A stretch of DNA of 64,000 nucleotides from Chromobotia macracanthus (Eukaryota; Chordata; Actinopteri; Cypriniformes; Botiidae). The stretch lies in assembly GCA_036877525.1 (NCBI GenBank), contig JAZGTH010000014.1:4104501-4168500 (forward strand), given 5' to 3'. A model generated the notes under the pieces. That model saw only the letters and a list, made by a program, of their open reading frames with translations, did no database searches and was not told the origin of the DNA. A program made the translations under genes and the position numbers. Below, piece after piece: positions 49,101-61,100 of this stretch (position 1 is the stretch's first letter; the number at the start of each line of letters is the position of its first letter).

Positions 49101-52100
49101 ATTCTCTGGGATTTGAACCCACAGCCCTGGTGTTGCTACTGCCATGCACTGCCGATTAAGCTACGGGAATGGCAGCTTACCTCTCCTAACTTAAGCCTGT
49201 CCATTACAGTTAAGATGAAGCGTTTAGCAATAACGAAGTTAGACTCTCCGATACTCTCAGAGCTGTCCACAATAAAGGCGATGTCCAGGGGCCCACACTT
49301 GCATTCTTAACAAGCAGAAAACACAACCACATGCATGTGAAGAAAACGGCACTCAGAAGGATGAAAACTAAAACTATTCTTAAACACTGCAAAGCCTTGA
49401 TACTTACCACAGCATGCTGAAAAAAGAGAAAAAGAAACAAATTCAATTGTGTAAAAGAAAACAATCAAATCTGAAAGCATCACACAGATGACAAACTCAT
49501 GTTCTCATGTTCATTTTTTGTAGCATGCGACTAATAACTGTGTTTTTGTTGTTTTACACAGATGATTTTGGTTTGCAAATAATAACCACTGTTGAAAAGC
49601 AATCGTTTATTTACATTTGATAAACTCTTGCAAGCCTGAGCAACTCATGCTATGACCTAAATACTTCTAGTTTTGAAAGTTTTTATTGATTAAAAATGTT
49701 TGCAATTTATTTAAACTGCGGCCGTAAACAATAGCAACAAAAGAAACAAAACTTTGCAGCCTTCTGTTATACAGGCCCTTGTATAAAACATAGATATACT
49801 AAGAGTAAAAGTCTAGCGTGAATAAAGACTAATACTCTGTTTGAGAAGAAAAATGTTTGCGAGACTAAAAGCAGCTTAATCTCAAGTGATTGGTTGGTTC
49901 TATTCATCGTGTGAACTGGAACCATTATAAATGGATATTTTTATTTTAGGGAATTTTGCCTGCTTTTTGTAAGCCCCCGGGGGCTTAGCCACAGTATATT
50001 TCACACACTTATTTAACTGAGTTAAAAAAAAAAAGAGTGTTTCATCTTCCATGAGAATTTACTTCATGAAACTATCAGCTGACACAAGCACACATTTTCA
50101 TTACAGCATCAAGTTGATGCACAGGGTTACATGCACTGAAGCCCAAGAGGCGCTCACAGAGGACAGACAGAGATATTAAGCTTGTGTATGTAAGGGCGTA
50201 TGTTACTGTTTTGAACAGCATCCCATAAATCGTTACTCAAATCTGATTGGTTATCGCAGAATCCCTTCCGTTCAAACTGGTGCGCTTTTATTACTGAGCT
50301 CTTACAGTTCAAAGCATGTGTGTTTTCTTTCTAGTTTCCTCACATGCTCAGATAGTGATATTAAATATATTAAATAATAAATAATATAAGTTGAGCCCCC
50401 AACGCAAATATTTAGGATAAAACTTAAATTGAAATGAATCCACCACAGGTTAGAGCTTACAGTCTCTCCTACAGAATAATACAACAATCACCATATGAAA
50501 TGAATTTGACTGATTAAAAATTTGTATTTTGTAGAATTCAATTACGCCCTAAATTTGAATGAATAGGTGTTATTATGCTAGTATCGTTACATATTATACA
50601 GCCCCGTGGAATTCTTGATTCTGATTGGCCAGCTGCAGCTTTTTTGTTTGATTGTTAACAGTATATTTGACTGTTGTCCATAACAATCTTCCGCTCCATG
50701 CTAAATTGCTCTGCAGTTACTTTCAGCTCACATAATAAAATAATTTCAATGGAAATTTAGTCAATCAGAATTATCATGTCTGTGTATTAATTTATTTAAG
50801 TAGCTGTAGTAATTGCTTTGTGTCAGGGATGACCCAGTCTCTGTTTATCAACCGGTCCAGCTCACTTACTTAGTGACCTACATACATTCGTCTTTATTCA
50901 CTGTCTTCTGATTTGTTCCAGGCTTCAGCTGACCTTTTTGCGTCTACTAGCCTGCAGTGTTTTGTGATCTGACTGATCTGAACACAGCTGGCTAAGGGTA
51001 CTGCTGCATTATCATGGCATGAGTTTGCTCAACGGTTTTAAAACAGTGTTTGCAACAGACAGGACACCATTTAAGGAGGCAGTGAAACCATGCAGGTCAT
51101 CGTACCCTTCAGCACAACTTATGGGCAAATCAGAGGACCTTAAAAACAGGTCTACTCACAGCACATCTTCATGATGATATCCAGAATCTCACATTCCTGC
51201 AAGGAAAAGAGACAGAGGGAAAGAGCGAGTGAGTGAGAAACAGTAATATGAATCAGATTTGAGCTTCTAACAGAGACTACACCGCTTCTGCAGCTGATTT
51301 CCTCTGTCGCCATTTTGTAGCACAAAATGGAGCTACAGAGTCCATGTTGGTTTAATTACAGGAAATTCTGCTGCACATTTTGCATAGTTGCTCCCCGAAG
51401 ACTCGTAATTACAGCAAACACATTTATAAAGTTTATCCTCTTAAAAAGGATGAAAGTAAGAGTCCTGATAATACGGTCACATCAGGAGGGAATAAAATGT
51501 CCTTGTTTTTTTTTTAGAAACAATACTTTATAAATAGATTATGCTATGAACACATTCAAAATTTTTTCTTTATTGTATTTATTAAACCCAAGCTTAAAAT
51601 ATGCTTGTTTCTCTTTAACGTTTACAGGTAGAAATGTTTGAACACATTTACGCGATTTACGTTATTTGTATTCAGAAATGTAACATGTCCAATCATGAAA
51701 GAAAACAGCATAAAAATAGTAAAGTGTGACAGATGCTACTGTACTGTTCCTAAACACTAGGCGAACAAATAAGTAAAGCTAGAGTCAAACCTAGAGCTGT
51801 TTATGGTTGTGTGTACAGTAGCACATGCTTCTCTATATATCCTTTTTAAAAAGTGTAATAGAAGAACAGCTAACCAGAAGAGCCATCATTAACTGCTACA
51901 GGTTAACGAGAAGAACAGCTAACCAGAAGAGCCATCATTAACTGCTACAGGTTAATGAGAAGAACAGCTAACCAGAAGAGCCATCATTAACTGCTACAGG
52001 TTAATGAGAAGAACAGCTAACCAGAAGAGCCATCATTAACTGCTACAGGTTAATGAGAAGAACAGCTAACCAGAAGAGCCATCATTAACTGCTACAGGTT

Positions 52101-55100
52101 AACGAGAAGAACAGCTAACCAGAAGAGCCATCATTAACAGCTACAGGTCAATATTAACTGTTTATGTGGCGCATTTTTCACAGCTAGTTTACTGAGCAAA
52201 AAACAGCCTATCAGAGAAAGAAAGAGTGGAACATAATCATAAACCCACTAAATTATGACTATTTTGGTGCAAAAGCCTTAACTAACATAAGTGAACTTTA
52301 GGGAAAAAAATAATGACCTATGACTGCACAAGCAAGCTGTGCTATAAAAAAAGGGGTTATTTCATAAACAGACTATTGTATTATGTGCTTGGATTTCTGC
52401 TGACAATAGGTAGTTCACATTGTTGTGACACATCCAAAAGCACTCCTTTTAGACTTCATACAGGAAATTGTGTTGGAACGTTTGTATCAGATTAGATCCA
52501 ATGTTATCTGCCTATTCTCGGATTTTGTGCACTGGAAGTATGCCCAAACAGTTTCTTTGTTTGATTCAAATTCAACTCACTCACATCAGCTCCTGGTGGT
52601 CCAGGTGGCCCTGGTGGTCCCTGTGCATGAGAATAAGACACATCAAATGAACAACGTGCACATGAAGTCACATACCAAAAGCAAATGTGACTTTTTCTCT
52701 CATGCTGACCAGCATAAGCAGGTCTGCATGAGGATCACTCTTTCTTTTCTTCATTGAGGGTCATTGTTTTCTTAAGTGTTACACAATTCTAGACCTGCCA
52801 AAGAAAAGGCAAGAGGCCAGGGCCCAGAACTGCTTTCCAAATAAGAGCATATCTGAGACACTGCTGTCTCCTTCTCTCTGGATGTCATCCAGTGGCAAAG
52901 AGGAACATCACAAAATTGCAGCCTGAGAAAAACGGTGCTTCCCACACACACTCATAATTCATAACACCAATCTACATAATTGATGAATTATACACTTAAA
53001 AACTACCACTGGTAGTTTTACTTCTGAACAATGCAACAGTTTGGTTGTTTGCTTTTGCAAAAGCGTTTTTGCCAATTAGCTTCAAATTGCGCTTGATGCA
53101 TCCCCTTGCCATTGTGGAGTTTATTTGGAGATCTGCAAAACAGGGTCCAGACATTCTTGATCTTTTCAGGGTAGATGATTTTTCCAGAAACATTTTTACG
53201 TTACACTGGTTGAACAATCACTAAGTAAAGTGATCTAAATACACTTATATCTTCTATAATATATATATATATATATCTTCTGTGAAAGGGCAGGACCATA
53301 AAATGTTCTTCCAATCACTTCATTTGGTCTGAATGCAATGATTGGATGTCCTACTTGCCTGTCAGACTATGTATCTGCACACATCAGTGCACTTTTGGAG
53401 GAGGTGTGGCTTTGGACAGCACTATGAAGGGAGATTTTATGTTTACAAAGGTAGGTTGCTATAGCTAGCCTTTCTAAAAAGAACTACCCTACCTTTAAGT
53501 AAGCGTGACAAAGACAACTGACTTTTGATACTGTATCATGATAACAATAAAACTTGTTTTCCCTGGCTGACTTTTATTTGGCAGTCAGAATGTTTTTTGT
53601 TGTTCATATTACACAATATTTCTCAACAAAAGTTGAAACAAAACATTCAGTGCGGCTGTTTCAGAGTTTAAGTCCGAGCAGAACATGGTTTATGTTTCAC
53701 TGATCCACAATACAAGTGTAACATTTATCGAAGGCCAGAATGCTGACATAAGCACCATAAAGGGTGCAGAACATGGGCCTTGTTCGAACCTTCACTGATG
53801 AACGTGTATCAGATGAGTTTTGTGATATGGATCTGCATATAATGAATATGACATCTTTCCTCATTAAATCCAGATGTAGTGCAGTACAATAGAAAGAGTT
53901 CAATAGAGTGAACATAATAGTCTAAATGCATGAATTGGTTAAAAAAACGTGTGTTCACACTCACAGATTTTCCTTCAGGTCCCCTGTGGCCTTTGGCTCC
54001 TTTTTGTCCAGGTGCTCCAGGTGTGTTATTCTGTGGATTACAATATATGAATATTTAGTTTAGAAAAATACAGTGAATTAATAAAGAAGTCACAGATTGA
54101 GGTGTTTTCCCTGTGTATCAGCTCCCATATATCAACCAAAAAAGAAAAAAATGTTTGAATTTAAAACAGAGAAGTTCACATTTACAGTAAAACTATATCA
54201 ATCAACCAATCAATAACATTTCTGTGCAAGTATTGAATCTGTATCAGTCATAATTATTATGATCCACTTTCCAAAATGTAATGCCTGTGTCTATCAGACA
54301 GCTATTTCGCTCTGAAAATGTTTGTCAGCAATTTTGTGGTCTCTACATCTTTTGCCCTGCAGATACATTTATGCATTTGTGTTTTATAGCGCTGTATTAT
54401 GGTTAGGCTGGTGAGATAATGCTAACCAGCTGTCTTCTTTTAAAGCCATCTCCTCCCATGCTGCTTCAATTACCTTCAAATTCTGCACCTTCAAAGGCCA
54501 AAACTGTCACATACCTTTAACTAGCAGCCTCACGGTAGGGACGAGTTTAAGCTGTCACTGCCATTATTGTTTAGCTCTCCATCATTACCTTGACAGATAC
54601 AGAACTAAGTACAGAGGCCAGAGGAACCCAATCAAATGTTTACAAGGACACGAAAACATTACCAAACAGCCATGGTGAGCAGAAAATCAGAGCCTTTTAA
54701 AACACAATACAAATGCTAGTAAAAAACCTTCACATGATGCAGATGTAAGAACAGGGGCCCAAAAAACGAGTGCCAAATTCTCTGCCACAAAGCTGTATCC
54801 ATGTCTTCAATGTATACGTACCCCAGCTAGCAGTTTTAGGTTGTAAGAACATTTCCAATAAGTAAAAAAAAAACATTAAAAATGTTATTTTGAGTTCTAG
54901 GAACGCTCAAAATGTCCAGCTTTTTGGACGTTGTATTAATTACTGCTGGACTATAAGAATGTTATTCAAACTCTTTTAAAAATGTTTTACTAACAATTTA
55001 AGATTAAGTTTTGATACAAGACACATAACATAAAAAAACATTCTACTAACGCTACTGCAAGAACTTTTTGATAACTTTGGAAGAACTTTTGAGAATGTTA

Positions 55101-58100
55101 GCCAACATTCAGAGAACGTTTCCTGTTAGCTTGGACATTTTATCACCCCAAGCCAAAAATTGCAAATCCAATTGTTGAGGAAAGTTACAGCACACCCCGT
55201 CCTAACAAGCTGCACAGAGAAGGTATCACGGATGTTTGCAGTACAAACATGCCTAAATTTAATCCCGAAATTTAATCCCTAAATGTAATTTTTAAACACT
55301 TTCAAACCTCAGTAAGTATGAGCAACACTGTAGCAAACACAAGCATTAGCAGAAGTCTGCAGAAACAGAACATCTTTAATACAAAGATCATCATGTCTCA
55401 GGAAAACATGCCGTGTGATTGATAAAGGCCTTTTCTATAGCATAAACATTATACAGTTATTATACATTACATTACATTATACATGAATCTGCATCTAATC
55501 ACTGCTTCACACTCACAGTATGTTTAAGTATTTGCTCTTCTAATGTGGATCTTATTCTTTTCAGACATGTTTTGTATTAAAAAGAGCCTTGAGCTGTGTG
55601 TGTGTGTGTGTGTGGTACAACTTTGAAAGCTGATCTGTTGCATGCCATTGTCCTTTCCTGAACAAGGCCCAAAACAAATGCGTTAATACATTTGTTTTTA
55701 AATCAGATGTATTAAAGTTTTTAAATCCATTCCATATAATTTTACAGATTTATCACTAAAATCAGAACAGAAAAATGTTAATAACAAACAATCAAAAAAC
55801 AAACAAAAAAAGTCATCAGATGTTATCCGGGCCTGCTCTCCAAAACATTCCATGTTCTGCAGCGTGCATATTTCTGTCATATGTTGTCCAAACCAGTATG
55901 GTCTGGCCAACCACAGTGTGAGGCAGATGGGACAGGTTTGTAAAAAAAAAAAAAAAAGAAGAACCAGACAAAGAAACAAAAAAAAGCATCTCAATTTCCT
56001 GTGCTGGTGAAAGAGTGAGAGAAAAAAGCATGTTGTTCATTCTTAAAAAGAATTTCTTGAGAAGGGATCATGACCCACCAACAGCCAATGATTATAAAAG
56101 TCTTTCACATATGCTCCTCTGTTCCTTTGAAGTTTGGGGTTTTGAATTGACAAGGACAAACACAGCGATGAATAGTGAGCAGTCTGGTTGTTAGATCACC
56201 AAAAATGGACTCCAGATGACTACAGATGAAAGCTTGTGAGCGTATGTATTTGCTGTGTATTATATTTTAGATTTTGTGTTCACTAGTACAACCACAAATG
56301 AAGCAACAACCACACGCAGAGCAGATGGGTTTGATGGAAATGAAACACAAGTTCATTGCTTTGATTAAAGCATGTTACAGAAGACATCCACCTCTCAGTT
56401 CAAACAATGAAACACTAATATCCCACATGTTAAGGGTTAAGGGCTGATCAAATTCATATCACCGTACGAGTTACTACTGTATATTATACAGTAAACGTTA
56501 TTTCTATATATTATTAACATTATATAACACATAAGACTACACTAAACACTAAAGACTACAAACACTGAAACTAACGCTATAAAATCGCTTGTTTCAGCTT
56601 CTACTGTCACATGGTATGTACCGTCACACCCTATAACACATGTTCCAGGTGTTATAGGTCACAGTAAGACTCGCGACATAATGAAATTCAATCCAGGGTG
56701 CATTACAAGGTTTGCAACACATGCTTTTGTCCTGATGGCAACTTCTAAATTGTTCCTTTGGAAAGTTTGAACTCCTAAATTCCAAGACAAACCTCTCAAC
56801 ATCTAGATTCTGTTGTGATTAGACCATAAGAAAACAAAGCATTAAAACGTTCTGCAGTTATAATCCTGCAGATGTACAAACAGGCCGGGAACAAAAGATC
56901 AAAGTCCAGAAAGTGTGCAGTGTTTCTTGAAATATTTCCGCTGCAGAAGTGCACAGTTTGACAACATAAACAGCAACATTAGCTAATGTTGTCCAATCTG
57001 GGACCAGATTCCTGTCAATTTCCAATTAGCATCCAGCTCCCAATGAGATAAAATGAGCAATGACCCCAGCTGATTCAATTTTGTTGTTTCATTCAAGCTA
57101 CCAGTGGTCTCCTGACCACCCCAGATGGACAGAGTTGTTTATTTGGGATTAATTCAGATTATTGTGAATGTAAACACAGAGCAGAACGATTGCATCTTTG
57201 AGTTGTTTGTACATGTGCTTTCAAAAGGGATCCAAACACAACAGCCCATGCAGGGCTGGAACACGTGGATTAATCAGTTTTGAGCAACAGAGTGTAAAAT
57301 GAGAATCTATTTACTCAGGTTTGTGAGAGTTTAACCTAATATACTACATGGGTTCTGTCAGAATCATTGAGGTAAAAAGGACACTCTGGAATAAAGGCAG
57401 TAGTGCTTGTCTGTGCAAAATGCCAGGGTGTCGTAGATGATTGCTAATGTCTTCTTAGAGGTTTTGGATGGTTGCTAGGGTACTGCTAAGAGGTTGCTTC
57501 TGGATGTTCTGCAGGGTCACTAGGGTGGCATCAAGGTTTCTCTTCTAGCCAGATGTTGGATGAGCTTCGCACCATGGATGAGCTTGGATGAGCTTTGCAT
57601 CGTCTCAAAACACTGCAAAAGCCAGCCTACTGGCTATTCTGAAAACAATGTTGTGATGTCATAGGTGAAACATCTTACTAATGGACCCATCAAATGACCG
57701 AGTCCAAGTCTCCTCCACTTCCTAATATCCATGATTAGACACAGAAAAACAGCGCTGGAACACATGCTGTTTAGTGAGTGTTGGAGACCCATATGTTGGA
57801 TTAAAGTGTCTGGGGGCTGTTTGTAAGAATGTAAAACAGCTGAGGCTTTACAAAAAAAGGCCAGAATTGTACTTCCAAAGAACTTCTGCACTCGATATCT
57901 AACAGCGGCGTTCAATAACTAATCGCTTTCTTGTGTAACCAAGCCAATATTTTATTCATTCGACTTCTAAAAAAGCCCTTTGTTTGTTAGTGCATGCATA
58001 TAACAATGAAAAAGTTGTTTACCTCACTTGATTTAATGAAAAAGAGACATCCTCATAAGAAATAGCTAGAGAAAATTCAAAAGCAGAAGATCTCTTTTCA

Positions 58101-61100
58101 AGTCATTTGAATCTGAGGTGTCTAATAAAAATACAGCCTTCCTAAATAAAAATACAAGCTTTGCTTCCCCGACAACCAAGAGACACAATGTCTGTCTGGC
58201 CTTAAATCTGGTAACAGCAACAAAGAAGCAGAAAGAGACTCCAGAATTCTCTGTGATGCATGTGTAACTGCCATGCAAGACAGATGGTTGACAAACACTT
58301 TAAAGGAATGTTCTGGGTTTAATACAAGTTCAAAGAGAACGCAGTTATTTATCCCTCATTTAAAAATGTTACACAAAGAAATGAATAATGCATTCATTTT
58401 ACATTTACATTTAGCAGACGCTTTTATCCTTACAGTTTATCCTTTTATCAGTACATGTGTATCCTGGGAATCAAACCCACAACCTTTGCGCTGCAACAAT
58501 CCTCTATCAGTTCTCTATAACACTTTTCAACAACAGTAAAAACCTAACACAGCCGCTTCATTTTACAGTGAGACCAGCATCACATGACCAGCGGGAATAC
58601 TACAGACTTCAAATAGGGCAAATTCAATCATGGCTGACAATCTAAATATCTGTAATTCATTTCATACTAGTGTTTTAATTAAAATACAATCTATGAATTC
58701 CTGTGTTTAAACCCTCGTTTATGGCACTGTTGACTTCCATTGTAATTGAATTGCTGTCAAATGGCCTTATGTTGCGAAAATGAGCAGAAATTATTATATA
58801 CAGTATCTGACGATATGCAGAAATGCTGTCATGAAAGCTTACCTTGTGCTGAACCCAGCACATTCCTTTAAGACAGAATCTATCAGAAACAGATTAAGAT
58901 GGGGGAGAAAAACAGGAGGGAAATGAAACGTGCGGCACCGAAAACTTGGACTCTGCTGGGAAGACTGAAGGAAGAGAAAAAGAAGAAAATCAATAGAAAA
59001 CAGACAAGCACTGACACACGCATCATTCACTTACATCCAATCCTGGGTCACCTGGCTCTCCATCATCTCCCTTGGGTCCAGGAGTTCCTTTTCCACCCTT
59101 CAGAGAGAGAAAGAGAGCGAGAGAATAATTGGATCAAAGGGAATCTCTTTGCTGTGTCAGCTTATCATCCTCCTCCTCTATAATATCTGGACTCTGAGCT
59201 TCAGTCTAGACAATTTACATCTGCTAGAGATAAGCAAACTCAGCTGTGTATTACAACACAACCACCTTCTCCTGTAAGACTTATAAACGCTGATCCCTGA
59301 TCAATCAAACCAATTGTGTTGTATAAGAATAAAAACGTAATACAATGAAAAAAATCAATAAATTAAATTAATGACTCAATATTAATCATATCACATATGC
59401 AGATTTTTAAAACTGTTAATAATTTATATTAGACACTCTCTTAATAATTTAGAAATTATATTTTCATGACCTGGGCATTATGGTCGCTATTACCAACTAG
59501 TCTTTGGTTGGAACAACATTCCTGTTAAAGAATGTTACTATACTAGGAATGTTACTACTGTTACTAATGATACTATATTTAAGGCTGGAATGGCGGGTGA
59601 CAAAAATGATGCACAAGCCCCTAACCTCAGAACAAGGCCGAACCCTAAATCTGATTGGTTGATAAGAATGTTGATCCAGGAACACTTCCTACTTGGCAAA
59701 ATTTTGGTCATCAGGGCAATGCACAATGTTCTCTGTGCTATAAAAACAGAAATAACCTTCCTTGAGGTTTAGGACACTTACTGGTTCCCCTCGATCTCCT
59801 CTTGGTCCAGGATAACCCTAAAACAATGCAAAACGCAACACATTTATACACTGTATACTCAATATGATGTTTGAGGGTTTGCTTATTAAATTGAATTGAA
59901 AGATATCAAACCTGGAAACCATGGCAACCCTCAGTTCCGTTTCCTTGTGGTCCATCATTTCCCTGTGAGAGAAGAAAACATCACTACAGTCAGTCAACTG
60001 AATTTGATTGTTTAAAACCATCTCCACAGGATACAAGATACAGTACATAGGACTTACTCACCCTCTCTCCCATCAGGCCTCTGTCTCCTGGGGCCCCTTT
60101 GATTCCTCTGGGCCCTTTAGGTCCCTAACACACAGACATACAACATGAGCGAAGTTATTGTATTTCTCCTCAATGTCATGTCACTGAAATATGAACAGGA
60201 ATAACTGGAGGACAGGCACGAACACAGGAGCAGCCTTACTCACCTCAGGCCCAGTGGGACCCTCATCGCCACGGTAACCTGGTGCCCCGGCCCTTCCTTG
60301 CTCACCCTATTTGGGAATTTGAAAAACAAATGGTCATTTGTAAAAACATTTAAAGGTAAATAGTGCAAGAAATGCAATTTTGTTTGAAAGAAAAAAATTA
60401 TGAAGCACATGGTGTTACACCATTACAATTTAAACAAGCGTTAAAATCTGTGTATGTTGGAATACAATGGGAGTGAATAGTGACCGAGCTTGTCAGTCAC
60501 TACAACACAACGTCATGGCAATTCGTAACTATTTTACGCTTTACAGATTCAATGGCTAATTCATTCAATCTCATTCACCCGTTTTCCTACGACCTGCTTT
60601 CTTCTCAGTAATGGTTAGGGGTGGACCTTCTTGCTTGCTATTTGTCTCAAAAACTATGGTGAAAACATTTATGTTTTCCCATGAGATCGGGCTGGTCATT
60701 AACATTCTACATAACATCTTTAGCGATCCACAGAAGAAAGCAAGCCATATGGATTTGGAATGACATAAGGGTGAGTGCACGATTTTTATTTTTAAACTCT
60801 TTATTTTTACTCTCTTTAAGAGTAAAGGGAGTGAATATTCAACACAGAAGGCCATTCATGCTCAGATGACAGCATATAGAAAAAGTTCTATACATATCTA
60901 AAGTTCTGATGTTTAGTTTTTATTGGACAATTGAGTCACTAGTTACACATATACCTGCAGTAAATGACTCAATAAAAATCACCTTTTTATTCAGTTATTG
61001 TTTACTTTCATATTTGGCATTTCCCAGAGAGAAACTGACACATGGATGAATTACATTAGTCAAATAACAGACTTTGGAGAGCAGTGGTCTGTGCTCATGA

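Larger units (their letters stand above)
54031..59034 (-). other. col6a1: Large col6a1 intron (about 5 kb)
   Basis: No coding exon is needed between the flanking helix exons, since the sequence GDPGLD|NNTP reads through as in human GDPGDDNND. It holds transposon copy 7, a TG run and SINE copy 4. Minus-strand frames at 55698-56040 have no family support. Confidence 0.7.

Noticed and set aside
51861..52154. CRISPR-like direct repeats
   Set aside because: Units are contiguous with no unique spacers, in an intron of a vertebrate gene.
55698..56040. Minus-strand frames rich in Phe in a col6a1 intron
   Set aside because: The Phe run comes from a poly-A tract on the other strand and there is no conserved domain.
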